The notes: generated by a model not told the origin, from the sequence alone. DNA of 64,000 nucleotides from Odontesthes bonariensis (GCF_027942865.1 NC_134525.1:33409714-33473713), one strand, 5' to 3'; counted from the first letter of the stretch, positions 46,979 to 59,846 are shown. Translations and numbers: made by a program.

Positions 46979-48181
46979 CTTGATGGCTGCAGAAAAAAGA
47001 GAAAATATGAAAATTGTTATGACAACCAGTTATGACAGTGATTATACATGTGTATTAACAATAGGCTTGTACATATATGGTTACACTTTTATAGTTAAAT
47101 GGTTATGAGTGAAAACTTGGACTACATAATGTTATTATAGGGTCTATTTATTGTAATATTCAAGCCTGTGCTTGTTTTAATTTATGATCACCCAAACATA
47201 TCCATACAACTAACCTTATATCTAACTTTTCCACAATGTTGATATTTGCCATAGCATAGTTGTTGAACCCATTATTTAATTGAGTCCAGTTTATTAGCGT
47301 TCATGCATTTGTTTACCCTCACTAGCAAAGGACAGCGGGGGGTACAACGCAGTGAGGGGAAGGGGGAAGGGAACGCGCAGACCGCTGACTAGGCAACAGT
47401 ATCAAGACCAATACACTTGAATAACATGATCACATTTCGTGAATATTGAGCTCAGAAATGGGCAAAATTACAACAAACAAACATAGCCCTTGTAACGTCA
47501 CCGTGGGAATATATGACCAAGGACGATCCACACAACAATAACAACAAACGATGTCCGCCTTTTATACACTACTTTTACGACTAATATTTACAGCCAAAGG
47601 CAGACAAAATATGCTCATGTATACATTACAGTCGTCTTTGATATAATAGTTTGACACACAACACGCCGAATGGAGACGGTACTTGCATGTACCGGACAGC
47701 TTTGTAAAGTTATACCATCATAAAACACACATTTTGACTTGTTGACGTTATTTACTTAATAATTAATTAATCAGATGATGAATGATGATGCTAGTGCTAG
47801 TGGCAGCAGCAGCCTGGCGACCCGGTTAACTATGGCCGTTTCTCAACTAATACCTTGTCATAAGAGAGATGTATAACAGACATGCAACACATACATATAT
47901 AACATTTGTAGAAATGAAATACTGTTATGACTAGCAATACCGTGTAACAAATTTCCGCGATCTCTGTTCCGAGCGGTATCTCTCCTCACTCTGATCCGCC
48001 TCTTTCTGGCTAGCAACTGCCGTACTCTATTCTGATTGGCTAACCAAACGAGTCTACCTGTAAATGCGCCAAAATATCCCCCAGAGGCCAAAGAGTGCAA
48101 TGCATCCGTGGTGTAAGAACTTCCATTGAAAATGAATGAGAAAAGTTAAGAGCGTTAATCTTAACTATCGGAGACTCCCGC
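46979..48181. other. upstream region of the DUF6729-type gene; no gene seen
   Basis: AT-rich with several inserts of purine-rich sequence (47330-47375). The 80-codon minus-strand frame at 47858-48100 shows no domain. Any promoter or upstream exon of the neighbouring gene would lie here but is not recognisable. The tRNA array starts abruptly at its right end. Confidence 0.35.
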
Positions 48182-48215
48182 GCAGCTGACCTGGGTTCGA
48201 TTCCCAGCCATCGCA
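48182..48215 (+). pseudogene. tRNA-Gly 3' fragment (copy 1), left edge of the array
   Basis: Only the T arm and 3' acceptor strand are present. The flanking sequence to the left is unrelated to the repeat unit, so the array begins inside a tRNA gene. Confidence 0.85.
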
Positions 48216-48760
48216 GAGGGCTGTGCTCATTGAGATTTTCCCCCTTCTCTGTCGATCAGAGGATTGGCAGTGTTTTCTTCATACTGCTTTAAATGCCACA
48301 GGTGTCACTGGCAACAACTCAAAGGTGAACACTTCCTTACGTTAATGGTAGGCAGTATAGCCCCACTCACCCCCACCTTTGACCCTCAACAGGATTAACT
48401 GGATATGGACAATACATGCTTGTATGTCACAGGAACAAATTAAGTCTATCAGCAAACCCTACCAGACACTGTTTGCAAAGTTGGAAGAGTTAACCAATGT
48501 GTTGCTCTTTTACTACCTTTTGAAGCCAATTGGTTTGGGGCCATATCGCTGGTCCTGTGAACAAGTCCTGAAAACCATAGCCAACAGCATCTACAGTAGA
48601 ATGTCACAATGCAACCACATCAGGTCTACTGCGTACAGAGGTTTTAAAGTCATCTCTATATTGTCAGTCTATGATGTAGACCTGGAGGAGTTTTTTGCGC
48701 ATTCGTCCTTACGAAGTTGGGTTCGGGTTTGTGGCCAATCTTCTTACCTCTTGTTGTCTT

Positions 48761-48832
48761 GCGATGGTGGTATAGTGGTGAGCATAGCTGCCTTCCAAGC
48801 AGTTGACCTGGGTTCGATTCCCAGCCATCGCA
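48761..48832 (+). tRNA. tRNA-Gly(UCC), copy 2, consensus
   Basis: 72 nt with fully paired acceptor, anticodon and T stems and anticodon loop CUUCCAA (UCC at 34-36). The internal A box is TGGTATAGTGG and the B box is GGTTCGATTCC. No CCA is encoded, as expected in eukaryotes. The first T4 lies about 60 bases downstream. Confidence 0.93.
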
Positions 48833-49378
48833 GAGGACTTTGCTCATCAAGACATTGCCCCTTCTCTGAAGAGCAGAGGATTGGCAATGTTTTCTTCATA
48901 CTGCTTTAAATGCCACATGTGTCACTGGCAACAACTCAAAGGTGAACCCTTCCTTACTTCCAATGGTAGGCAGTATAGCCCCACTCACCCCTACCTTTGA
49001 CCCTCAACAGGATTAACTGGATATGAAAACTACATGCTTTTATGTCACAGGAATAAAATAAGTCTATCAGCAAACCCTACCAGACACTGTTTGCAAAGTT
49101 GGAAAAGTCAACCAATGTGTTGCTCTTTTACTACCTTTTGAAGCCAATTGGTTTGGGGCCATACCGCTGGTGCTGTGACCAAGTCCTGAAAACCATGGCC
49201 AACAGCATCTACAGTAGAATGTCACAATGCAACCACATCAGGCCAACTGCGTACATAGGTTTTAAAGTCATTTCTATATCGTCAGTCAATGATGTAGACC
49301 TGGAGGATTTTTTAGTGCATTCGTCTGTACGAAGTTGAGTTCGGGTTTGTGGCCAATCTTCTTACCTCTTGTTGTTTT

Positions 49379-49450
49379 GCGATGGTGGTATAGTGGTGAG
49401 CATAGCTGCCTTCCAAGCAGTTGACCTGGGTTCGATTCCCAGCCATCGCA
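49379..49450 (+). tRNA. tRNA-Gly(UCC), copy 3, consensus
   Basis: Identical to copy 2 over 72 nt. Spacer family P. Distal T4 only. Confidence 0.93.
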
Positions 49451-49996
49451 GAGGACTTTGCTCATCGAGACTTTGCCCCTTCTCTGAAGAGCAGAGGATT
49501 GGCAGTGTTTTCGTCATACTGCTTTAAATGCCACATGTGTCACTGGCATCAATTCAAAGGTGAACCCTTCCTTACTTCCAATGGTTGGCAGTATAGCCCC
49601 ACTCACCCCCACCTTTGACCCTCAACAGGATTAACTGGATATGGACAATACATGCTTGTATGTCACAGGAACAAATTAAGTCTATCAGCAAACCCTACCA
49701 GACACTGTTTGCAAAGTTGTAAGAGTCAACCAATGTGTTGCTCTTTTACTACCTTTTGAAGCCAATTGGTTTGGGGCCATACCGCTGGTGCTGTGACCAA
49801 GTCCTGAAAACCATAGCCAACAGCAGCTACAGTAGAATTTCACAATTCAACCACATCAGGCCCACTGCATACATAGGTTTTAAAGTCATCTCTATATCGT
49901 CAGTCTATGATGTAGACCTGGAGGATTTTTTAGCGCATTCGTCTGTACGAATTTGAGTTCGGGTTTGTGGCCAATCTTCTTACCTCTTGTTGTCTT

Positions 49997-50068
49997 GCGA
50001 TGGTGGTATAGTGGTGAGCATAGCTGCCTTCCAAGCAGTTGACCTGGGTTCGATTCCTAGCCATCGCA
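49997..50068 (+). tRNA. tRNA-Gly(UCC), copy 4, one wobble
   Basis: C62 is T, turning one T-stem pair into G-U. Otherwise consensus. Confidence 0.88.
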
Positions 50069-50614
50069 GAGGACTTTGCTCATCGAGACTTTGCCCCTTC
50101 TCTGAAGAGCAGAGGATTGGCAATGTTATCTTCATACTGCTTTAAATGCCACATCTGTCACTGGCAACAACTCAAAGGTGAACCCTTCCTTACTTCCAAT
50201 GGTAGGCAGTATAGCCCCACTCACCCCCACCTTTGACCCTCAACAGGATTAACTGGATATGAAAACTACATGCTTTTATGTCACAGGAATAAAATAAGTC
50301 TATCAGCAAACCCTACCAGACACTGTTTGCAAAGTTGGAAAAGTCAACCAATGTGTTGCTCTTTTACTACCTTTTGAAGCCAATTGGTTTGGGGCCATAC
50401 CGCTGGTGCTGTGACCAAGTCCTGAAAACCATAGCCAAAAGCATCTACAGTAGAATATCACAATGCAACCACATCAGGCCAACTGCGTACATAGGTTTTA
50501 AAGTCATTTCTAAATCGTCAGTCTATGATATAGACCTGGAGGATATTTTAGCGCATTCGTCTGTACGAAGTTGAGTTCGGGTTTGTGGCCAATCTTCTTA
50601 CTTCTTGTTGTCTT

Positions 50615-50686
50615 GCGATGGTGGTATAGTGGTGAGCATAGCTGCCTTCCAAGCAGTTGACCTGGGTTCGATTCCCAGCCATCGCA
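50615..50686 (+). tRNA. tRNA-Gly(UCC), copy 5, consensus
   Basis: Identical to copy 2. The 3' flank begins AAGGACTTTGC, with no proximal T4. Confidence 0.93.
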
Positions 50687-51230
50687 AAGGACTTTGCTCA
50701 TCAAGACATTTCCCCTTCTCTGAAGAGCAGAGGATTGGCAGTGTTTTCGTCATACTGCTTTAAATGCCACATGTGTCACTGGCAACAACTCAAAGGTGAA
50801 CCCTTCCTTACTTCCAATGGTAGGCAGTATAGCCCCACTCACCCCCACCTTTGACCCTCAACAGAATTAACTGGATATGAAAACTACATGCTTTTATGTC
50901 ACAGTAATAAAATGAGTCTATCAGCAAACCCTACCAGACACTGTTTGCAAAGTTGTAAGAGTCAACCAATGTGTTGCTCTTTTACTACCTTTTGAAGCCA
51001 ATTGGTTTGGGGCCATACAAGGTGCTGTGACCAAGTCCTGAAAACCATAGCCAACAGCATCTACAGTAGAATGTCACAATGCAACCACATCAGGCCAACT
51101 GCGTACATAGGTTTTAAAGTCATTTCTATATCGTCAGTCTATGATGTAGACCTGGAGGATTTTTTAGCGCATTCGTCTGTATGAAGTCGAGTTCGGGTTT
51201 GTGGCCAATCTTCTTACCTCTTGTTGTCTT

Positions 51231-51302
51231 GTGATGGTGGTATAGTGGTGAGCATAGCTGCCTTCCTAGCAGTTGACCTGGGTTTGATTCCCAGCCATCG
51301 CA
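51231..51302 (+). tRNA. tRNA-Gly(UCC), copy 6, degenerate
   Basis: C2 to T (wobble with G70), A37 to T beside the anticodon, and C55 to T in the T loop, which also damages the B box. Probably a pseudogene. Confidence 0.75.
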
Positions 51303-51848
51303 GAGGACTTTGCTCATCGAGACTTTGCCCCTTCTCTGAAGAGCAGAGGATTGGCAGTGTTTTCGTCATACTGCTTTAAATGCCACATGTGTCACTGGCA
51401 TCAATTCAAAGGTGAACCCTTCCTTACTTCCAATGGTTGGCAGTATAGCCCCACTCACCCCCACCTTTGACCCTCAACAGGATTAACTGGATATGGACAA
51501 TACATGCTTGTATGTCACAGGAACAAATTAAGTCTATCAGCAAACCCTACCAGACACTGTTTGCAAAGTTGGAGGAGTCAACCAATGTGTTGCTCTTTTA
51601 CTACCTTTTGAAGCCAATTGGTTTGGGGCCATACCGCTGGTGCTGTGACCAAGTCCTGAAAACCATAGCCAACAGCATCTACAGTAGAATGTCACAATGC
51701 AACCACATCAGGTCTACTGCGTACAGAGGTTTTAAAGTCATCTCCATATTGTCAGTCTTTGATGTAGACCTGGAGGAGTTTTTTGCGCATTCGTCCTTAC
51801 GAAGTTTGGTTCCGGTTTGTGGCCAATCTTCTTACCTCTTGTTGTCTT

Positions 51849-51920
51849 GCGATGGTGGTATAGTGGTGAGCATAGCTGCCTTCCAAGCAGTTGACCTGGG
51901 TTCGATTCCCAGCCATCGCA
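51849..51920 (+). tRNA. tRNA-Gly(UCC), copy 7, consensus
   Basis: Identical to copy 2. First member of an R-P dimer of about 1235 bp repeated at copies 9-10. Confidence 0.93.
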
Positions 51921-52465
51921 GAGGACTTTGCTCATCAAGACATTGCCTCTTCTCTGAAGAGCAGAGGATTGGCAATGTTTTCTTCATACTGCTTTAAATG
52001 CCACATGTGTCACTGGCAACAACTTAAAGGTGAACCCTTCCTTACTTCCAATGGTAGGCAGTATAGCCCCACTCACCTCTACCTTTGACCCTCAACAGGA
52101 TAACTGGATATGAAAACTACATGCTTTTATGTCACAGGAATAAAATAAGTCTATCAGCAAACCCTACCAGACACTGTTTGCAAAGTTGGAAAAGTCAACC
52201 AATGTGTTGCTCTTTTACTACCTTTTGAAGCCAATTGGTTTGGGGCCATGCCGCTGGTGCTGTGACCAAGTCCTGAAAACCATAGCCAACAGCATCTACA
52301 GTAGAATGTCACAATGCAACCACATCAGGCCAACTGCGTACATAGGTTTTAAAGTCATTTCTATATCGTCAGTCTATGATGTAGACCTGGAGGATTTTTT
52401 AGTGCATTCGTCTGTACAAAGTTGAGTTCGGGTTTGTGGCCAATCTTCTTACCTCTTGTTGTCTT

Positions 52466-52537
52466 GCGATGGTGGTATAGTGGTGAGCATAGCTGCCTTC
52501 CAAGCAGTTGACCTGGGTTCGATTCCCAGCCATCGCA
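52466..52537 (+). tRNA. tRNA-Gly(UCC), copy 8, consensus
   Basis: Identical to copy 2. Spacer family P with the private ACAAAG change shared with copy 10. Confidence 0.93.
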
Positions 52538-53083
52538 GAGGACTTTGCTCATCAAGACTTTGTCCCTTCTCTGAAGAGCAGAGGATTGGCAGTGTTTTCG
52601 TCATACTGCTTTAAATGCCACATGTGTCACTGGCATCAATTCAAAGGTGAACCCTTCCTTACTTCCAATGGTTGGCAGTATAGCCCCACTCACCCCCACC
52701 TTTGACCCTCAACAGGATTAACTGGATATGGACAATACATGCTTGTATGTCACAGGAACAAATTAAGTCTATCAGCAAACCCTACCAGACACTGTTTGCA
52801 AAGTTGGAAGAGTCAACCAATGTGTTGCTCTTTTACTACCTTTTGAAGCCAATTGGTTTGGGGCCATACCGCTGGTGCTGTGACCAAGTCCTGAAAACCA
52901 TAGCCAACAGCATCTACAGTAGAATGTCACAATGCAACCACATCAGGTCTACTGCGTACAGAGGTTTTAAAGTCATCTCCATATTGTCAGTCTATGATGT
53001 AGACCTGGAGGAGTTTTTTGCGCATTCGTCCTTACGAAGTTTGGTTCCGGTTTGTGGCCAATCTTCTTACCTCTTGTTGTCTT

Positions 53084-53155
53084 GTGATGGTGGTATAGTG
53101 GTGAGCATAGCTGCCTTCCAAGCAGTTGACCTGGGTTCGATTCCCAGCCATCACA
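53084..53155 (+). tRNA. tRNA-Gly(UCC), copy 9, compensated acceptor pair
   Basis: C2 is T and G70 is A, so the C2-G70 pair becomes U2-A70 and the acceptor stem stays fully paired. All else is consensus. Confidence 0.92.
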
Positions 53156-53700
53156 GAGGACTTTGCTCATCAAGACATTGCCTCTTCTCTGAAGAGCAGA
53201 GGATTGGCAATGTTTTCTTCATACTGCTTTAAATGCCACATGTGTCACTGGCAACAACTCAAAGGTGAACCCTTCCTTACTTCCAATGGTAGGCAGTATA
53301 GCCCCACTCACCCCTACCTTTGACCCTCAACAGGATAACTGGATATGAAAACTACATGCTTTTATGTCACAGGAATAAAATAAGTCTATCAGCAAACCCT
53401 ACCAGACACTGTTTGCAAAGTTGGAAAAGTCAACCAATGTGTTGCTCTTTTACTACCTTTTGAAGCCAATTGGTTTGGGGCCATGCCGCTGGTGCTGTGA
53501 CCAAGTCCTGAAAACCATAGCCAACAGCATCTACAGTAGAATGTCACAATGCAACCACATCAGACCAACTGCGTACATAGGTTTTAAAGTCATTTCTATA
53601 TCGTCAGTCTATGATGTAGACCTGGAGGATTTTTTAGTGCATTCGTCTGTACAAAGTTGAGTTCGGGATTGTGGCCAATCTTCTTACCTCTTGTTGTCTT

Positions 53701-53772
53701 GCGATGGTGGTATAGTGGTGAGCATAGCTGCCTTCCAAGCAGTTGACCTGGGTTCGATTCCCAGCCATCGCA
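53701..53772 (+). tRNA. tRNA-Gly(UCC), copy 10, consensus
   Basis: Identical to copy 2. Confidence 0.93.
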
Positions 53773-54316
53773 GAGGACTTTGCTCATCAAGACTTTGTCC
53801 CTTCTCTGAAGAGCAGAGGATTGGCAGTGTTTTTGTCATACTGCTTTAAATGCCACGTGTCACTGGCATCAATTCAAAGGTGAACCCTTCCTTACTTCCA
53901 ATGGTTGGCAGTATAGCCCCACTCACCCCTACCTTTGACCCTCAACAGGATTAACTGGATATGAAAACTACATGCTTTTATGTCACAGGAATAAAATAAG
54001 TCTATCAGCAAACCCTACCAGACACTGTTTGCAAAGTTGGAAAAGTCAACCAATGTGTTGCTCTTTTACTACCTTTTGAAGCCAATTGGTTTGGGGCCAT
54101 ACCGCTGGTGCTGTGACCAAGTCCTGAAAACCATAGCCAACAGCATCTAAAGTAGAATGTCAAAATGCAACCACATCAGGTCTACTGCGTACATAGGTTT
54201 TAAAGTCATTTCTATATCGTCAGTCTATGATGTAGACCTGGAGGATTTTTTAGTGCATTCGTCTGTACGAATTTGAGTTCGGGTTTGTGACCAATCTTCT
54301 TACCTCTTGTTGTCTT

Positions 54317-54388
54317 GCGATGGTGGTATAGTGGTGAGCATAGCTGCCTTCCAAGCAGTTGACCTCGGTTCGATTCCCAGCCTTCGCA
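54317..54388 (+). tRNA. tRNA-Gly(UCC), copy 11, two stem mismatches
   Basis: G50 to C (T stem) and A67 to T (acceptor stem). It is followed by AAGGGTTTTGC, a T4 within about 10 bases. Confidence 0.8.
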
Positions 54389-54934
54389 AAGGGTTTTGCT
54401 CATTGAGACTTTCCCCCTTCTCTGAAGAGCAGAGGATTGGCAGTGTTTTCTTCATACTCCTTTAAATGCCACATGTGTCACTGGCAACAACTCAAAGGTG
54501 AACCCTTCCTTACTTCCAATGGTAGGCAGTATAGCCCCACTCACCCCCACCTTTGACCCTCAACAGGATTAACTGGATATGGACAATACATGCTTGTATG
54601 TCACAGGAACAAATTAAGTCTATCAGCAAACCCTACCAGACACTGTTTGCAAAGTTGTAAGAGTCAACCAATGTGTTGCTTTTTTACTACCTTTTGAAGC
54701 CAATTGGTTTGGGGCCATACCGCTGGTGCTGTGACCAAGTCCTGAAAACCATAGCCAACAGCATCTACAATAGAATGTCACAATGCAACCACATCAGGTC
54801 TACTGCGTACAGAGGTTTTAAAGTCATCTCTATATTGTCAGTCTATGATGTAGACCTGGAGGAGTTTTTTGCGCATTCGTCCTTACGTAGTTGGGTTCGG
54901 GTTTGTGGCCAATCTTCTTACCTCTTGTTGTCTT

Positions 54935-54991
54935 GCGATGGTGGTATAGTGGTGAGCATAGCTGCCTTCCAAGCAGTTGACCTGGGTTCGA
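54935..54991 (+). pseudogene. tRNA-Gly, copy 12, 3'-truncated
   Basis: Consensus through the T loop, then the T-stem 3' strand and acceptor 3' strand are missing through a deletion of about 14 bp. Copy 19 has the same deletion. Confidence 0.92.
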
Positions 54992-55538
54992 GGAGGACTT
55001 TGCTCATCAAGACATTGCCCCTTCTCTGAAGAGCAGAGGATTGGCAATGTTTTTTTCATACTGCTTTAAATGCCACATGTGTCACTGGCAACAACTCAAA
55101 GGTAAACCCTTCCTTACTTCCAATGGTAGGCAGTATAGCCCCACTCACCCCCACCTTTGACCCTCAACAGGATTAACTGGATATGAAAACTACATGCTTG
55201 TATGTCACAGGAACAAATTAAGTCTATCAGCAAACCCTACCAGACACTGTTTGCAAAGTTGTAAGAGTCAACCAATGTGTTGCTCTTTTACTACCTTTTG
55301 AAGCCAATTGGTTTGGGGCCATACCGCTGGTGCTGTGACCAAGTCCTGAAAACCATAGCCAACAGCATCTACAGTAGAATGTCACAATGCAACCACATCA
55401 GGCCAACTGCGTACATAGGTTTTAAAGTCATTTCTATATCGTCAGTCTATGATGTAGACCTGGAGGATTTTTTAGTGCATTCGTCTGTACGAAGTTGAGT
55501 TCGGGTTTGTGGCCAATCTTCTTACTTCTTGTTGTCTT

Positions 55539-55610
55539 GCGATGGTGGTATAGTGGTGAGCATAGCTGCCTTCCAAGCAGTTGACCTGGTTTCGATTCCC
55601 AGCCATCGCA
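55539..55610 (+). tRNA. tRNA-Gly(UCC), copy 13, T-stem mismatch
   Basis: G52 to T breaks the last T-stem pair and weakens the B box. Confidence 0.8.
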
Positions 55611-56156
55611 CAGGACTTTGCTCATCGAGACTTTGCCCCTTCTCTGAAGAGCAGAGGATTGGCAATGTTATCTTCATACTGCTTTAAATGCCACATGTGT
55701 CACTGGCAACAACTCAAAGGTGAACCCTTCCTTACTTCCAATGGTAGGCAGTATAGCCCCACTCACCCCCACCTTTGACCCTCAACAGGATTAACTGGAT
55801 ATGAAAACTACATGCTTGTATGTCACAGGAACAAATTAAGTCTATCAGCAAACCCTACCAGACACTGTTTGCAGAGTTGTAAGAGTCAACCAATGTGTTG
55901 CTCTTTTACTACCTTTTGAAGCCAATTGGTTTGGGGCCATACCGCTGGTGCTGTGACCAAGTCCTGAAAACCATAGCCAACAGCATCTACAGTAGAATGT
56001 CACAATGCAACCACATCAGGTCTACTGCGTACAGAGGTTTTAAAGTCATCTCTTTATTGTCAGTCTATGATGTGGACCTGGAGGAGTTTTTTGCGCAGTC
56101 GTCCTTACGAAGTTGGGTACGGGTTTGTGGCCAATCTTCTTACTTCTTGTTTTCTT

Positions 56157-56228
56157 GCGATGGTGGTATAGTGGTAAGCATAGCTGCCTTCCAAACAGTT
56201 GACCTGGGTTCGATTACCAGCCATCGCA
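56157..56228 (+). tRNA. tRNA-Gly(UCC), copy 14, degenerate
   Basis: G20 to A, G39 to A (anticodon-stem mismatch) and C60 to A (T-stem mismatch, B box). Probably a pseudogene. Confidence 0.75.
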
Positions 56229-56771
56229 GAGGACTTTGCTCATCAAGACAATGCCCCTTCTTTGAAGAGCAGAGGATTGGCAATGTTTTCTTCATACTGC
56301 TTTAAATGCCACGTGTCACTGGCAACAAGTCAAAGGTGAACCCTTCCTTACTTCCAATGGTAGGCAGTATAGCCCCACTCACCCCTACCTTTGACCCTCA
56401 ACAGGATTAACTGGATATGAAAACTACATGCTTTTATGTCACAGGAATAAAATAAGTCTATCAGCAAACCCTACCAGACACTGTTTGCAAAGTTGGAAAA
56501 GTCAACCAATGTGTTGCTCTTTTACTACCTTTTGAAGCCAATTGGTTTGGGGCCATACAAGGTGCTGTGACCAAGTCCTGAAAACCATAGCCAACAGCAT
56601 CTACAGTAGAATGTCACAATGCAACCACATCAGGCCAACTGCGTACATAGGTTTTAAAGTCATTTCTATATCGTCAGTCTATGATGTAGACCTGGAGGAT
56701 TTTTTTAGCGCATTCGTCTGTACGAAGTTGAGTTCGGGTTTGTGGCCAATCTTCTTACTTCTTGTTGTCTT

Positions 56772-56843
56772 GCGATGGTGGTATAGTGGTGAGCATAGCT
56801 GCCTTCCAAGCAGTTGACCTGGGTTCGATTCCCAGCCATCGCA
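56772..56843 (+). tRNA. tRNA-Gly(UCC), copy 15, consensus
   Basis: Identical to copy 2. Confidence 0.93.
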
Positions 56844-57389
56844 GAGGACTTTGCTCATTGAGACTTTGCCCCTTCTCTGAAGAGCAGAGGATTGGCAGTG
56901 TTATCTTCATACTGCTTTAAATGCCACATGTGTCACTGGCAACAACTCAAAGGTAAACCCTTCCTTACTTCCAATGGTAGGCAGTATAGCCCCACTCACC
57001 CCCACCTTTGACCCTCAACAGGATTAACTGGATATGAAAACTACATGCTTGTATGTCACAGGAACAAATTAAGTCTATCAGCAAACCCTACCAGACACTG
57101 TTTGCAAAGTTGTAAGAGTCAACCAATGTGTTGCTCTTTTACTACCTTTTGAAGCCAATTGGTTTGGGGCCATACCGCTGGTGCTGTGACCAAGTCCTGA
57201 AAACCATAGCCAACAGCATCTACAGTAGAATTTCACAATGCAACCACATCAGGCCCACTGCATACATAGGTTTTAAAGTCATCTCTATATCGTCAGTCTA
57301 TGATGTAGACCTGGAGGAGTTTTTAGCGCATTCGTCTGTACGAAGTTGAGTTCGGGTTTGTGGCCAATCTTCTTACTTCTTGTTGTCTT

Positions 57390-57461
57390 GCGATGGTGGT
57401 ATAGTGGTGAGCATAGCTGCCTTCCAAGCAGTTGACCTGGTTTCAATTCCCAGCCATCGCA
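57390..57461 (+). tRNA. tRNA-Gly(UCC), copy 16, T-arm changes
   Basis: G52 to T and G56 to A. First P' unit with this T arm, shared later with copies 20, 23 and 26. Confidence 0.8.
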
Positions 57462-58007
57462 GAGGACTTTGCTCATCGAGACATCGCCCCTTCTCTGAAG
57501 ATCAGAGGATTGGCAGTGTTTTCTTCATACTGCTTTAAATGCCACATGTGTCACTGGCAACAACTCAAAGGTGAACCCTTCCTTACTTCCAATAGTAGGC
57601 AGTATAGCCCCACTCACCCCCACCTTTGACCCTCAACAGGATTAACTGGATATGAAAACTACATGCTTTTATGTCACAGGAATAAAATAAGTCTATCAGC
57701 AAATCCTACCAGACACTGTTTGCAAAGTAGGACAAGTCAACAAATGTGTTGCTCTTTTACTACCTTTTGAAGCCAATTAGTTTGGGGCCATACCGCTGGT
57801 GCTGTGACCAAGTCCTGAAAACCATGGCCAACAGCATCTACAGTAGAATGTCACAATGCAACCACATCAGGCCAACTGCGTACATAGGTTTTAAAGTCAT
57901 TTCTATATCGTCAGTCTATGATGTAGACCTGGAGGATTTTTTAGCGCATTCGTCTGTACGAAGTTGAGTTCGGGTTTGTGGCCAATCTTCTTACCTCTTG
58001 TTGTCTT

Positions 58008-58079
58008 GCGATGGTGGTATAGTGGTGAGCATAGCTGCCTTCCAAGCAGTTGACCTGGGTTCGATTCCCAGCCATCGCA
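58008..58079 (+). tRNA. tRNA-Gly(UCC), copy 17, consensus with proximal terminator
   Basis: Identical to copy 2 over 72 nt and followed by AAGGGTTTTGC, a T4 within 10 bases. With copy 24 it is the best candidate for normal Pol III transcription. Confidence 0.95.
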
Positions 58080-58625
58080 AAGGGTTTTGCTCATTGAGAC
58101 TTTGCCCCTTCTCTGAAGAGCAGAGGATTGGCAGTGTTTTCTTCATACTGCTTTAAATGCCACATGTGTCACTGGCAACAACTCAAAGGTGAACCCTTCC
58201 TTACTTCCAATGGTAGGCAGTTTAGACCCACTCACCCCCACCTTTGACCCTCAACAGGATTAACTGGATATGGACAATACATGCTTGTATGTCACAGGAA
58301 CAAATTAAGTCTATCAGCAAACCCTACCAGACACTGTTTGCAAAGTTGTAAGAGTCAACCAATGTGTTGCTTTTTTACTACCTTTTGAAGCCAATTGGTT
58401 TGGGGCCATACCGCTGGTGCTGTGACCAAGTCCTGAAAACCATAGCCAACAGCATCTACAGTAGAATGTCACAATGCAACCACATCAGGTCTACTGCGTA
58501 CAGAGGTTTTAAAGTCATCTCTATATTGTCAGTCTATGATGTGGACCTGGAGGAGTTTTTTGCGCATTCGTCCTTACGAAGTTGAGTTCGGGTTTGTGGC
58601 CAATCTTCTTACTTCTTGTTGTCTT

Positions 58626-58697
58626 GCGATGGTGGTATCGTGGTGAGCATAGCTGCCTTCCAAACAGTTGACCTGGGTTAGATTCCCAGCCTTCGCA
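58626..58697 (+). tRNA. tRNA-Gly(UCC), copy 18, degenerate
   Basis: A14 to C, G39 to A, C55 to A and A67 to T. The proximal T run is only three. Probably a pseudogene. Confidence 0.72.
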
Positions 58698-59243
58698 AAG
58701 GGGTTTGCTCATTGAGACTTTGCCCCTTCTCTGAAGAGCAGAGGATTGGCAGTGTTTTCTTCATACTGCTTTAAATGCCACATGTGTCACTGGCAACAAC
58801 TCAAAGGTGAACCCTTCCTTACTTCCAATGGTAGGCAGTATAGCCCCACTCACCCCCACCTTTGACCCTCAACAGGATTAACTGGATATGGACAATACAT
58901 GCTTGTATGTCACAGGAACAAATTAAGTCTATCAGCAAACCCTACCAGACACTGTTTGCAAAGTTGTAAGAGTCAACCAATGTGTTGCTTTTTTACTACC
59001 TTTTGAAGCCAATTGGTTTGGGGCCATACCGCTGGTGCTGTGACCAAGTCCTGAAAACCATAGCCAACAGCATCTACAGTAGAATGTCACAATGCAACCA
59101 CATCAGGTCTTCTGCGTACAGAGGTTTTAAAGTCATCTCTATATTGTCAGTCTATGATGTAGACCTGGAGGAGTTTTTTGCGCATTCGTCCTTACGAAGT
59201 TGGGTTCGGGTTTGTGGCCAATCTTCTTACCTCTTGTTGTCTT

Positions 59244-59300
59244 GCGATGGTGGTATAGTGGTGAGCATAGCTGCCTTCCAAGCAGTTGACCTGGGTTCGA
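59244..59300 (+). pseudogene. tRNA-Gly, copy 19, 3'-truncated
   Basis: Same deletion as copy 12, seven units (about 4.3 kb) away. Confidence 0.92.
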
Positions 59301-59846
59301 GGAGGACTTTGCTCATCAAGACATTGCCCCTTCTCTGAAGAGCAGAGGATTGGCAATGTTTTTTTCATACTGCTTTAAATGCCACAAGTGTCACTGGCAA
59401 CAACTCAAAGGTGAACCCTTCCTTATCTTAATGGTAGGCAGTAAAGCCCCACTCATCCCCACCTTTGACCCTCAACAGGATTAACTGGATATGAAAACTA
59501 CATGCTTTTATGTCACAGGAATAAAATAAGTCTATCAGCAAACCCTACCAGACACTGTTTGCAAAGTTGGACAAGTCAATAAATGTGTTGCTCTTTTACT
59601 ACCTTTTGAAGCCAATTGGTTTGGGGCCATACCGCTGGTGCTGTGACCAAGTCCTGAAAACCATAGCCAACAGCATCTACAGTAGAATTTCACAATGCAA
59701 CCACATCAGGCCCACTGCATACATAGGTTTTAAAGTCATCTCTATATCGTCAGTCTATGATGTAGACCTGGAGGAGTTTTTAGCGCATTCGTCTGTACGA
59801 AGTTGAGTTCGGGTTTGTGGCCAATCTTCTTACTTCTTGTTGTCTT

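Noticed and set aside
48379-48909. Open frames of 60-176 codons repeated in every array unit (such as 51467-51997 and 52702-53232)
   Set aside because: They read through spacer and often straight through the tRNA. Lengths differ between copies because stops come and go (for example a TAA upstream of the CTCTTTTACTACC stretch), and changes between families are mostly amino-acid changing. They recur only because the DNA unit recurs.
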